Shown here: one piece after another, positions 13,398 through 22,207 of the stretch
Numbering within the stretch: position 1 is the stretch's first letter
Layout of the letters: each line of letters starts with the position of its first letter
Assembly: GCF_001434575.1 (NCBI RefSeq)
Contig: NZ_AZDA01000018.1
Location: forward strand, 32,259 to 96,258
Origin: Loigolactobacillus bifermentans DSM 20003
Lineage (GTDB): Bacteria > Bacillota > Bacilli > Lactobacillales > Lactobacillaceae
Direction: 5' to 3'
DNA length: 64,000 bases
Notes under the pieces: generated by a model
What the model was told of the DNA's origin: nothing
The model's input: the letters and a program-made list of their open reading frames with translations, nothing else
Database searches by the model: none
Made by a program: the position numbers and the translations under genes

Positions 13398-13796
13398 ATG
13401 AGTAGTGGTTTGAGTACAACCCTTATGATGGTAATTTTGTTGGCGTTGATGTATTTTATGATGATCCGGCCACAACGTAAACAACAAGATCAAAAGAAAC
13501 AAATGATGTCTGCCATGAAACCAGGGGACTCAGTGGTGACCATCGGTGGTTTACACGGTGTGATCAACCGCATCGATGAAGCAAAACAAACAATTGAATT
13601 AGATATTGAAGGGGTTTATTTAACCTTCGATCTCCGTGCAATCGGTCGTGTGGATAAGCAAGAACCAGTTGCGCCCGAAGCACCTAAAGCAGCTGAAACA
13701 ACGTCAGAAGCACCTGCAACTGACGAAAAGGCTGACGCAGACGCCACAGAAGCACCTGCAGCAGAAGCCCCAACAGAAGATAAAAAAGAAGACTAA
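13398..13796 (+). CDS. yajC: Preprotein translocase accessory subunit YajC
   Basis: Single-pass membrane protein associated with the SecDF-YajC complex. An N-terminal hydrophobic helix (about residues 5-22) is followed by RPQRKQQ and a small soluble domain with PGDSVVTIGGLHG. The last 40 residues are an Ala/Pro/Glu/Asp-rich acidic tail, longer than in many YajC proteins. GAGGTG precedes ATG 13398. A terminator follows. Confidence 0.93.
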   Translation: MSSGLSTTLMMVILLALMYFMMIRPQRKQQDQKKQMMSAMKPGDSVVTIGGLHGVINRIDEAKQTIELDIEGVYLTFDLRAIGRVDKQEPVAPEAPKAAETTSEAPATDEKADADATEAPAAEAPTEDKKED

Positions 13797-13805
13797 TGGC
13801 TGCTC

Positions 13806-13840
13806 AAGAAGTTGACGCATGACGTTGGCTTCTTTTTTTT
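13806..13840 (+). terminator. yajC terminator
   Basis: AAGAAG pairs with CTTCTT, extended by wobble pairs to GACG/CGTT, followed by eight T. Confidence 0.8.
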
Positions 13841-13841
13841 A

Positions 13842-14182
13842 TACCTAAAATGCTTGTGAATCAGTATTGTAAGCGGATTCATTTTTAATGGGCTAGTCCT
13901 TTTGTACCAGTGGTTACAAGGATATTAGCGTTGGGCTGATTTTGTGAACAATGTTATGTCGGGTTGCCGGCGAAAAAATAAAATAATTTTTTTCGGTGCT
14001 GCGCTTAAAGTTGATGAACTGATTTTTGATTTCACATTGATGAAGAATAAAGACTGTTAAATCAGCATTTTAAGCTGAATTTGATGGTCTAACCAACTGG
14101 CTTCGCTTCCATATATCAGGCTGAAAATCGGAGAAATAGGGACTTAGAATTGAAATTAATTCAAAAAAATTCAAATCTAGGC
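13842..14182. other. Long adhE upstream region
   Basis: No gene. It contains an A/T-rich hairpin with CCG-AAAAAAT / ATTTTTTT-CGG arms (about 13967-14000), a hairpin AAATCAGC / GCTGAATTT (about 14059-14082) and the inverted repeat TTGAA-N5-TTCAA (14150-14164) just before the -35 box. The last could be an operator. The others look like weak terminators or leader folds; nothing decides between these. Confidence 0.4.
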
Positions 14183-14232
14183 TTTACAAACATTGTGTAA
14201 CGTTGTACTATCTACTTGTGAAATAAATAACA
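14183..14232 (+). promoter_or_regulatory. adhE promoter with Rex-like operator
   Basis: TTTACA (14183-14188) and TACTAT (14206-14211) with 17 nt spacing. TTGTGAAATAAATAACA (14216-14232) lies 4 nt after the -10 box and resembles the Rex consensus TTGTGAAN4TTCACAA with an imperfect right half. Rex is the NADH/NAD+ sensor that represses adhE-type genes in Gram-positives; control here is inferred from motif and target. Confidence 0.65.
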
Positions 14233-14261
14233 TAACTTAATCCAGATGGGAGATTTGACCT

Positions 14262-16874
14262 ATGAGTAAAGAGCAAATCACTAAGCCTAAAGAAGAAGTA
14301 GACGTTAATGGTATGATTGACGAGTTAGTCAAAAAATCACATGTATCCTTAAAAGAGATGGCGACTTTTACACAAGAACAAGTCGATAAGGTCTGTGAGG
14401 CTGTTGCATTAGCTGCTTTGGATAACCATATGAAGATTGCCAAAATGGCCGTTGCAGAAACAAAGCGTGGGGTCGTTGAAGATAAGGCAATCAAGAATAT
14501 GTACGCCAGTGAATATATCTGGAACAGTATTCGTGATGATAAAACTGTCGGCATTATTGATGACGACGACGAAAAGCAAATGATGAAAATTGCTGAACCA
14601 GTCGGTGTTGTTGCCGGGGTTACCCCAGTAACCAACCCAACGTCAACAGTTGTATTCAAAACTTTAATTTCATTAAAGACACGGAATACCATTATCTTCG
14701 GGTTCCATCCACAAGCACAAAATTGCTGTGTTGAAACTGCTAAAATCATTCGGGCAGCCGCTATTGAAGCTGGCGCACCTGAAGATGCGATTCAATGGAT
14801 CTCAAAACCTAGTATTGAAGCAACTGGGGCTTTGATGAACCATGACGGTGTTGCAACTGTCTTGGCAACTGGTGGTCCTGGCATGGTCAAAGCCGCTTAC
14901 TCAACTGGTAAACCAGCTTTAGGCGTAGGCCCTGGTAATGGTCCTTCATATATTGAAGCAACTGCTGATATCAAACAAGCCGTTAATGACATCGTCCTTT
15001 CAAAGACATTTGATAATGGGATGGTCTGCGCGTCTGAAAACTCAGCTGTCGTTGATGCTTCGATCTACGATAAAGTTAAACAAGAATTTGAATACTGGAA
15101 TTGCTACTTCTTAAAGAAGAGCGAAGTACCAGCTTTAGAAGAAGCAATGTTTGATGCAAAACGTGGCGGCGTTAAAGGCCCAATCGCCGGGAAGTCTGCT
15201 TACGATATTGCTAAATTAGCCGGCATCAACGTTGCACCAGATACCAAAGTTTTAATTGCTGAAACAGATGGCGTTGGTCCTAAATACCCAATTTCTCGTG
15301 AAAAATTATCACCTGTTTTGTCAATGTACAAAGCAAATGGTCATGAAGCAGCCTTCAAACGTTGCCTTGAATTACTTGAATTTGGTGGCTTAGGTCATAC
15401 TGCCAGCTTGCATACACGTGACGAAGACTTGATCACTGAATTTGGTCTTAAAATGCCTGCCTGCCGTGTCTTGATCAACCAACCTTCAGCCGTTGGTGGT
15501 ATTGGGAACATCTACAATAACATGGTACCTTCATTAACCTTAGGGACTGGTTCTTATGGTAAGAACTCAATTTCTCATAACGTTACTGATTGGGATCTGT
15601 TAAACATCAAGACAGTTGCAAAACGTCGTAACAACATGCAATGGGTAAAATTGCCCCCAAAAGTATACTTCGAGAGAAACTCAGTGCGTTACTTGGAGAC
15701 GATGGAAGGGATTAACCGCGCATTCTTAGTATGTGATCCAGGAATGGTTCAATTTGGTTACTCTGACCGTGTACTTGCCGAATTACGCAAACGTAAAAAC
15801 AACGTTGAAATCGAGATTTTCTCTCAAGTTGAACCGAACCCATCGATTGAAACAGTTGAAAAAGGTGTTGCCCAAATGGATGCCTTCAAACCTGATACGA
15901 TCATTGCCCTTGGTGGTGGGTCCGCAATGGATGCCGGCAAGTTCATGTGGTTAATGTACGAACATCCAGACGTATCCTTCTTCGGCGCTAAGCAGAAGTT
16001 CTTGGATATTCGGAAACGTACCTACAAAGTACCTACGTCTAACAAGGCGAAATACATTGGGATTCCAACTACTTCTGGGACTGGGTCTGAAGTTACACCA
16101 TATGCCGTTATCACAGATAACAAGACACATATCAAGTACCCAATCACTGACTATGCAATGCAACCAGATATTGCCATTATCGATTCACAATTCGTTGAAA
16201 CGGTACCACCTCGTACCACTGCTTGGACTGGGTTAGATGCTATCACCCATGCAACCGAAGCTTATGTTTCAACGATGTCAACTGAATATACGCGTGGCTG
16301 GGCATTACAAGCCTTGAAGTTAGCGTTTGACAACTTGAAAGCTTCTTACGAAGGTGACAAGGAAGCACGCTACAACATGGCCAATGCCTCAACAATGGCT
16401 GGTATGTCATTTGCTAGTGCCTTCTTAGGGATCAACCATTCAATTGCCCATAAATTAGGTGGGGAATTCAACTTACCTCATGGTTTGGCAATTGCAATCA
16501 CTTATCCACATGTTGTTCGTTATAATGCGACAACACCAACTAAGTTGGCAATGTGGCCTCGTTACAACCACTTCCGCGCTTTGAAAGATTACGCAGACAT
16601 TGCCCGTTACTTAGGCTTTGAAGGTAATACTGACGAAGAATTGAAGGAAAGCTTGGTTAAACACTTTGTTGACTTAGCACACTCTGTTGATGTGACCTTA
16701 AGCTTGAAAGCAAACCGTGTTGAAAAAGCACACTTCGACGCAACTGTCGATGAATTAGCTTCCTTGTCTTATGAAGATCAATGTACAACAGCCAACCCTA
16801 AAGAACCATTAATCAGCGAATTGAAACAAATCCTGATCGATGAATATGATGGGAAAGGCGTCGAAACAAAATAA
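14262..16874 (+). CDS. adhE: Bifunctional acetaldehyde-CoA / alcohol dehydrogenase
   Basis: Reduces acetyl-CoA to acetaldehyde and then ethanol, regenerating two NAD+. The N-terminal aldehyde dehydrogenase half (about residues 15-445) has the active-site Cys in DNGMVCASE. The C-terminal iron alcohol dehydrogenase half (about 460-865) has GGGSAMDAGK, the SGTGSEVTP nucleotide segment, and metal-binding HATEAYV and HSIAHKLGG. Length 870 is typical for AdhE, which assembles into spirosomes. It is a single-gene unit with its own promoter, Rex-like operator and terminator, and its codon use suggests high expression. Confidence 0.98.
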   Translation: MSKEQITKPKEEVDVNGMIDELVKKSHVSLKEMATFTQEQVDKVCEAVALAALDNHMKIAKMAVAETKRGVVEDKAIKNMYASEYIWNSIRDDKTVGIIDDDDEKQMMKIAEPVGVVAGVTPVTNPTSTVVFKTLISLKTRNTIIFGFHPQAQNCCVETAKIIRAAAIEAGAPEDAIQWISKPSIEATGALMNHDGVATVLATGGPGMVKAAYSTGKPALGVGPGNGPSYIEATADIKQAVNDIVLSKTFDNGMVCASENSAVVDASIYDKVKQEFEYWNCYFLKKSEVPALEEAMFDAKRGGVKGPIAGKSAYDIAKLAGINVAPDTKVLIAETDGVGPKYPISREKLSPVLSMYKANGHEAAFKRCLELLEFGGLGHTASLHTRDEDLITEFGLKMPACRVLINQPSAVGGIGNIYNNMVPSLTLGTGSYGKNSISHNVTDWDLLNIKTVAKRRNNMQWVKLPPKVYFERNSVRYLETMEGINRAFLVCDPGMVQFGYSDRVLAELRKRKNNVEIEIFSQVEPNPSIETVEKGVAQMDAFKPDTIIALGGGSAMDAGKFMWLMYEHPDVSFFGAKQKFLDIRKRTYKVPTSNKAKYIGIPTTSGTGSEVTPYAVITDNKTHIKYPITDYAMQPDIAIIDSQFVETVPPRTTAWTGLDAITHATEAYVSTMSTEYTRGWALQALKLAFDNLKASYEGDKEARYNMANASTMAGMSFASAFLGINHSIAHKLGGEFNLPHGLAIAITYPHVVRYNATTPTKLAMWPRYNHFRALKDYADIARYLGFEGNTDEELKESLVKHFVDLAHSVDVTLSLKANRVEKAHFDATVDELASLSYEDQCTTANPKEPLISELKQILIDEYDGKGVETK

Positions 16875-16897
16875 GGCGATTGAACACCCCCTTCTAG

Positions 16898-16933
16898 AAA
16901 AGGAACTGGCTTAACGGTCAGTTCCTTTTTTTT
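16898..16933 (+). terminator. adhE terminator
   Basis: AAAAGGAACTG / CAGTTCCTTTT stem around a short loop, followed by a T-run. Confidence 0.93.
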
Positions 16934-17052
16934 GAGGGCTTGATCTGGAAATGTCAAAAAAATAAACATTATTTTTTTGATGGTATAGACCGCCAAATAA
17001 GAGCCTTTTAAGGTCTTTTTCAGGCTTTTTTGCAAAGATAGCGTTTTTTCGA

Positions 17053-17081
17053 TTGCTGTTCCTTGTTGAAATAGGTACAAT
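17053..17081 (+). promoter_or_regulatory. zwf promoter
   Basis: TTGCTG (17053-17058), 17 nt spacer, TACAAT (17076-17081). Its position rules out the in-frame TTG at 17053 as start codon. Confidence 0.75.
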
Positions 17082-17115
17082 ATCAATAGACTTGAAAACG
17101 GAAGTGATAGCATTT

Positions 17116-18615
17116 ATGCAGGATGAAAAGGTTGCTTTGTTTATTATTTTTGGTGGGTCGGGAGACCTTGCACGTCGTAAACTCTACCCATCGTTATTTC
17201 GCTTATATCAAAAAGGCTATCTTCAAAAACACTTTGCCGTTATTGGCACGGCGCGGCGGCCTTGGTCCAATGATTACTATCAACAAATTGTCTTTGATTC
17301 ATTAGCGTCATTGAACCCTGATGCTGAGCAGGCAAAAGAATTTGCCAGTCATTTTTATTACCAATCCCATGATGTAACGAATACGGAACATTATGTGGTG
17401 TTGCGTGAATTAGCTCAAAAATTAGATACGCAATATCAGCTTGCTGGTAATCGTATTTTTTACATGGCGATGTCGCCACGTTTCTTTGGGACCATTGCGG
17501 GCCATTTAAAGTCCGAAGATGTGTTAGATGATCGGGGCTTTAACCGCTTAGTCATTGAAAAACCATTCGGCCATGATTTTGCTTCAGCTCAAGTCTTAAA
17601 TGAAGATATTCGGGCTTCTTTTGCCGAAAATCAAATTTACCGAATTGATCATTATTTGGGTAAAGAAATGGTGCAAAACATTTCTGCCATTCGCTTTGGA
17701 AATAACATTATTGAATCTTTGTGGAACAACCGCTACATTGACAACATTCAGATCACGTTAAGTGAAGCGTTAGGGGTGGAAGAACGCGGCGGGTACTATG
17801 AAAACTCTGGGGCCTTGCGGGATATGGTACAAAACCATATTTCTCAAATCGCCACATTGTTAGCCATGGAACCACCTGTTTCATTTGATGCGGCCGATAT
17901 TCGTAGCGAAAAAATCAAAGTGTTGCGGAGTTTGCACATTGGGACACCTGAAGAAGCACGGCAGGATTTTGTTCGCGGTCAATATGGCGCTGCCACAGTG
18001 GCCGGTGAAGCATTGGACAATTATCGTGACGCCGCCCAAGTGGCCCCTGAATCGAAAACGGAAACTTTTGTTGCGGGTAAAATGACCTTCGAAAATTATC
18101 GGTGGGCTGGCGTTCCGTTTTACATTCGGACTGGGAAACGTTTGGCGAAAAAAGCCACGCGCGTGGATGTGGTCTTTAAGCAATTGCCAATGAACATTTT
18201 CCAATCGGTTAACAAGCAAGATAATTTAGCTGAAAACGTGTTGACGATTTATATCGAACCGACGGAAGGCTTTACCTTACAGTTAAACGCTAAACGGGTG
18301 GGGCAAGGGTTTGCCACACGGCCAGCAGCGTTAACGTTCCGGCATAGTTCTGAAGCAGCAACCAACACACCAGAAGCTTATGAACGGTTATTGCTGGATA
18401 TTCTCAATGGTGATTCAACGAACTTCACGCATTGGGATGAACTGGCGCAAACTTGGCGCTTTGCAGATGTGATCGAAAAAGTTTGGGCAAGTGAACCAGC
18501 GCCTGATTTTCCAAATTACTTAAGTGGCTCCATGGGGCCGGCTTGTGCGGATGAATTGTTAGCACGGGATGGCCGTCATTGGGTTTATGATCCAACACAA
18601 ACAGATTGCGAATAG
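17116..18615 (+). CDS. zwf: Glucose-6-phosphate 1-dehydrogenase
   Basis: First enzyme of the oxidative pentose phosphate or phosphoketolase route, converting glucose-6-phosphate to 6-phosphogluconolactone with NADP+ (or NAD+). The nucleotide-binding motif FGGSGDLARRKL lies near the N-terminus and the active-site signature RIDHYLGKE near residue 175. Length 499 is usual. ATG 17116 is chosen because GGAAGTG (17100-17106) precedes it and the promoter covers the upstream in-frame extension. Monocistronic, with a terminator. Confidence 0.97.
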   Translation: MQDEKVALFIIFGGSGDLARRKLYPSLFRLYQKGYLQKHFAVIGTARRPWSNDYYQQIVFDSLASLNPDAEQAKEFASHFYYQSHDVTNTEHYVVLRELAQKLDTQYQLAGNRIFYMAMSPRFFGTIAGHLKSEDVLDDRGFNRLVIEKPFGHDFASAQVLNEDIRASFAENQIYRIDHYLGKEMVQNISAIRFGNNIIESLWNNRYIDNIQITLSEALGVEERGGYYENSGALRDMVQNHISQIATLLAMEPPVSFDAADIRSEKIKVLRSLHIGTPEEARQDFVRGQYGAATVAGEALDNYRDAAQVAPESKTETFVAGKMTFENYRWAGVPFYIRTGKRLAKKATRVDVVFKQLPMNIFQSVNKQDNLAENVLTIYIEPTEGFTLQLNAKRVGQGFATRPAALTFRHSSEAATNTPEAYERLLLDILNGDSTNFTHWDELAQTWRFADVIEKVWASEPAPDFPNYLSGSMGPACADELLARDGRHWVYDPTQTDCE

Positions 18616-18625
18616 TTGTTTTTTG

Positions 18626-18652
18626 AAAGTCGTGAAATTTCACGGCTTTTTC
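18626..18652 (+). terminator. zwf terminator
   Basis: AAGTCGTGAAA / TTTCACGGCTT stem with a run of T directly after zwf. Confidence 0.88.
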
Positions 18653-18653
18653 T

Positions 18654-18682
18654 TTGCGGTCAAACGTGTGTTCTTTTATAAT
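18654..18682 (+). promoter_or_regulatory. dinB promoter
   Basis: TTGCGG (18654-18659), 17 nt spacer, TATAAT (18677-18682). I see no LexA-like box near it. Confidence 0.7.
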
Positions 18683-18713
18683 GAGAACAACGAAACTGTC
18701 GAGGTGAGCCAGC

Positions 18714-19850
18714 ATGCGTGAGACGTTGTTAACCATTCCGTTAAATCAGGATACCAGTCGTAAGATCATCCATATTGATATGGATGCTTTTTATGCGTCC
18801 ATTGAGGAGCGTGAGCAGCCGGCTTATGTTGGCAAACCATTGGTGATCGCCCATGATCCACGTAAAACCGGTGGGAAAGGGGTGGTGACCACGGCTAACT
18901 ATACGGCGCGGCAGTATGGCATTCATTCGGCAATGGCAGCTGCGAAAGCCTTGGAGCTGTGTCCGCAGGCCCAGTTCAAAACGCCTGATTTTGTGTTGTA
19001 TCGGCAAGTCTCTGAGCAAATTCATGAGATTTTTCACCAGTATACCGATAAGATCGAAGCGGTTGCGCTAGATGAAGCTTATTTAGACGTTACCGAAAAT
19101 AAATTGGATCAAGCAAGTGCGGTGGCAATTGCGCGCCAACTACAAATGGCGGTGCTTAAGGCCACGTCTTTAACGTGTTCAACGGGGATTTCTTATAACA
19201 AATTTTTAGCGAAAATGGCCTCAGATTATCGCAAACCGTTTGGGTTAACGGTGATTCGGCCAGAACAAGCGCGGTTATTTTTAGCGGAATTACCCATTGA
19301 AAAATTTCATGGCGTAGGGCGTAAAACGGTTCCTAAATTGCAGGCTTTGGGCATCAATAAAGGGCGCGACTTACAAGCGAGTTCAGAACTGGAACTGATG
19401 CAGCATTTTGGTAAAATGGGTTTTCAGTTGTACCGCCATGCCCAAGGGGTCGATGGGCGGCCGGTGGATTATCAACGTCAACGCAAGTCGATTGGTCGGG
19501 AAACCACATTTCGCCGTCCGTTACGAAGTGATGAAGAAGTGGTGCCGGTTTTACGCGAGCTAGCAGCAGGTGTCGCTGCTCATTTGGCGAAAGCCCAAAA
19601 ACACGGTAAAACGGTGGTACTGAAAATGCGCGATCAAGATTTCAACACCACCACCAAACGGCTAACTGTGGCAGAGTATGTGGGTTCTGAGACACAGGTT
19701 TATGAACTGGCACAGGAATTGTGGCAAACATACGGACAACTTCAAAATGGGATTCGCTTGTTGGGCATTACCGTAACCAATTTGGCGCCGCTTAGTTTTG
19801 AAGAGATCCAGTTGCCGTTGTTTCGGGATGATACGCCGCGGGAAAGCTGA
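18714..19850 (+). CDS. dinB: DNA polymerase IV (Y-family)
   Basis: Error-prone translesion polymerase. The catalytic motifs HIDMDAFYASIE near residue 22 and ALDEAYLDV near residue 120 provide the metal-binding acidic residues; the helix-hairpin-helix GVGRKTVPKL and a C-terminal little-finger domain follow. 378 residues is normal. GAGGTGAGCC lies before ATG 18714. Despite the damage-related function I see no SOS box upstream. Confidence 0.96.
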   Translation: MRETLLTIPLNQDTSRKIIHIDMDAFYASIEEREQPAYVGKPLVIAHDPRKTGGKGVVTTANYTARQYGIHSAMAAAKALELCPQAQFKTPDFVLYRQVSEQIHEIFHQYTDKIEAVALDEAYLDVTENKLDQASAVAIARQLQMAVLKATSLTCSTGISYNKFLAKMASDYRKPFGLTVIRPEQARLFLAELPIEKFHGVGRKTVPKLQALGINKGRDLQASSELELMQHFGKMGFQLYRHAQGVDGRPVDYQRQRKSIGRETTFRRPLRSDEEVVPVLRELAAGVAAHLAKAQKHGKTVVLKMRDQDFNTTTKRLTVAEYVGSETQVYELAQELWQTYGQLQNGIRLLGITVTNLAPLSFEEIQLPLFRDDTPRES

Positions 19851-19928
19851 AGTTCCTTTGTGTTTTCGCCGAAATATCGGTTATAATGAAGAAGATTGTA
19901 GTCGGTGATGCAAATGTGAGGGAAAACC

Positions 19929-21239
19929 ATGCCAAAAAAACGGGAACAAGTCATTCAATACATTCAAAAGCGGCCTATCGGTGAACGTGTTTCGGTGCGG
20001 CGGTTAGCACGGTCTTTACATGTCAGTGAAGGTACCGCTTATCAGGCCATTAAAGTGGCTGAGGAGCGCGGAATCGTTTCGACAATTCCCCGTGTTGGAA
20101 CAGTGCGAGTGGATATGGCGCAAGATCGGCAGCAGGCCACGCTGACTTACCAAATGTTGTTACAGGTCATCAATGGTCAGGTTTTCGGTGGGCATGCTGG
20201 CTTGGAAAAAGTGTTGCATCGCTTTTTGATTGGTGCCATGACCGCTGATCGCATGCTCCCTTATTTAACCCCAGATGCGGTGGTCATCGTTGGCAATCGT
20301 GAGGATATTCAACGCACGGCTTTATCCCATGGGGCAGCCGTGCTGGTGACCGGTGGGCTATCCGTGTCAGATAGTATTATGGCATTGGCGGATCAGAAAC
20401 AGTTACCCGTATTAAGCACAAAGTTTGATACGTATACGGTGGCGACCATGATTGATCGGGTGTTGACCAATCAGCAAATTCGCCATAAGATCACCACCGT
20501 TGCCGATGTCTTTATTCCGGTGACGGAAGTCCGGACCTTGTACAGTCGCCAAACCGTTGCGGACTATAAACGGCTTAACCGCAGTACGACCCATGCACGT
20601 TTTCCAGTGATCAGCGAAACAAAGCAACTCGTGGGCATCGTCACCGGCAAGGATATTTTAGATTACTCCGGACAAGTGCGCATCGATCAGGTGATGACCA
20701 AGTCGCCAGCTAGTGTGAACTTAACCACGAGCATTGCCTCTGTTAGTCACATGATGGTGTATGAGGGCTACGACCTATTACCCGTGGTGGATCAGCATTT
20801 GGTATTGCTAGGGGTCATTAGCCGCCAAGACGTGATGGCCGCAATGGAAAATAACCGTGATGTGTCACGGATCGCAGGGACTTATTATGGTCAGGTGATC
20901 AGTCGCTTACAAGAATGGGAAGGCGGCAAGGCGTACCATGTGACTGTTACGCCGCAAATGACCAATCAAATCGGGACCATTGCGTTTGGAATTCTTACCG
21001 AACTGGTTACCCATGCGTGTCAGCGCCATTTACAAAGTCAACTTCATTTAGCAGCCACCATTGAACAGGTGGACTTGCATTATTTAAAACTCGTTCAGAT
21101 CGAATCACAGCTTACGATTGTGCCAACTGTGCTGGATTTTGGCCGCCAAACTGCTATTTTAGATGTGGCAGTGCAGTTCAATCATCAGTTAGTGGCGAAA
21201 GCCATCGTAAACTGTCAACTTTTAGAAAAGCACAGGTGA
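19929..21239 (+). CDS. ytoI: YtoI-like regulator: winged helix, DRTGG, CBS pair, hotdog
   Basis: 436-residue multidomain protein. An N-terminal winged helix-turn-helix (about residues 10-60, SVRRLARSLHVSEGTAYQAI) is followed by a DRTGG-type domain (about 70-180), two CBS repeats (about 190-310, with MTKSPASVNL) and a C-terminal thioesterase-like hotdog domain (about 320-430). This is the domain order of Bacillus YtoI, which also lies next to nrnA. The CBS pair suggests a nucleotide ligand; which one, and the DNA targets, are unknown. A TATAAT box at 19882-19887 marks the promoter. Confidence 0.85.
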   Translation: MPKKREQVIQYIQKRPIGERVSVRRLARSLHVSEGTAYQAIKVAEERGIVSTIPRVGTVRVDMAQDRQQATLTYQMLLQVINGQVFGGHAGLEKVLHRFLIGAMTADRMLPYLTPDAVVIVGNREDIQRTALSHGAAVLVTGGLSVSDSIMALADQKQLPVLSTKFDTYTVATMIDRVLTNQQIRHKITTVADVFIPVTEVRTLYSRQTVADYKRLNRSTTHARFPVISETKQLVGIVTGKDILDYSGQVRIDQVMTKSPASVNLTTSIASVSHMMVYEGYDLLPVVDQHLVLLGVISRQDVMAAMENNRDVSRIAGTYYGQVISRLQEWEGGKAYHVTVTPQMTNQIGTIAFGILTELVTHACQRHLQSQLHLAATIEQVDLHYLKLVQIESQLTIVPTVLDFGRQTAILDVAVQFNHQLVAKAIVNCQLLEKHR

Positions 21240-21243
21240 AACC

Positions 21244-22191
21244 ATGTCGATTGAAAAAGATATTTATGAAACCGTCGAACAGTATGATACAATTATCATT
21301 CATCGCCATCAGCGCCCTGATCCAGATGCCTTAGGCTCACAGGTCGGTTTGGCAACGATTTTAAAGGCCGCTTTTCCAGCAAAACAGATTTATTGTGTTG
21401 GGGAAGAAGTGCCGGGCTTGAAATGGGTGGCCCAAATGGACCAAGTCCCAGATACCGCTTATACAGGCGCCTTGGTCATCGTCACGGATACGGCAAATGC
21501 GCCACGCATCAGTGATGACCGGTATGCCAAAGGGGTCAAAGTCATCAAAATCGATCATCATCCCAATGATGAACCATACGGTGATTTGCAGTTGGTACGG
21601 CCAACAGCCTCTAGCAGTTCGGAACTGGTTTACGACTGGGCGACAGCTAATGGGTTAACCGTTTCAACGGCAGCAGCACGGCTGTTATACATTGGCATTG
21701 TTGGGGATACAGGGCGGTTTATGTACGATGCCACCACTTCCCACACATTTGCAGTGACCGCGGCCTTAACGGCAACGGATTTTAAACCAGCGTTGATCAA
21801 TCAAAAATTAGATAGTATGTCCGCCGCGCAGGCGAAGCTTTATGCTTATGTGTTAGGCAACTTGACGGTTTTGCCAAGTGGTGCCGCACACGTTTTGATC
21901 TCAGCGGCGACGTTAAAAGCGCTAGGCTTAACGGTACCGGAAGCTTCCAGCATTGTGAGCTTGCCAGGTAAATTAGCTGAAGTGGTGGCTTGGGTGATTT
22001 TTGTGGAACAAGCCCCAGCCGATTACCGCGTGCATTTCCGTTCTAAAGGGCCCGTGATCAACGGCTTAGCCCAGCAACATGATGGTGGCGGCCATCCATT
22101 GGCCAGTGGTGCCCATGCAGTTGGGACTGCTGAAACTGAAACCATCGTACATGAATTAGATGCTTTGGTACAAACTGCCGAAGCAGATTAA
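21244..22191 (+). CDS. nrnA: DHH/DHHA1 phosphoesterase, NrnA-like
   Basis: Family members degrade oligoribonucleotides of 2-5 nt and dephosphorylate pAp; some also act on cyclic-dinucleotide products. Metal-binding motifs seen are HRHQRPDPDALGS near residue 22, VTDTANAPR, IDHHPND (the DHH signature) and GDTGRF; the DHHA1 substrate motif GGGHPLASGA lies near residue 280. 315 residues fits. It begins 4 nt after ytoI, as in Bacillus. Confidence 0.93.
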   Translation: MSIEKDIYETVEQYDTIIIHRHQRPDPDALGSQVGLATILKAAFPAKQIYCVGEEVPGLKWVAQMDQVPDTAYTGALVIVTDTANAPRISDDRYAKGVKVIKIDHHPNDEPYGDLQLVRPTASSSSELVYDWATANGLTVSTAAARLLYIGIVGDTGRFMYDATTSHTFAVTAALTATDFKPALINQKLDSMSAAQAKLYAYVLGNLTVLPSGAAHVLISAATLKALGLTVPEASSIVSLPGKLAEVVAWVIFVEQAPADYRVHFRSKGPVINGLAQQHDGGGHPLASGAHAVGTAETETIVHELDALVQTAEAD

Positions 22192-22207
22192 ACTTGAAGG
22201 AGCTTTT

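Noticed and set aside
13967..14000. Second promoter/terminator or small RNA in the adhE upstream region
   Set aside because: The A/T hairpin alone is too weak; no supporting promoter boxes nearby.
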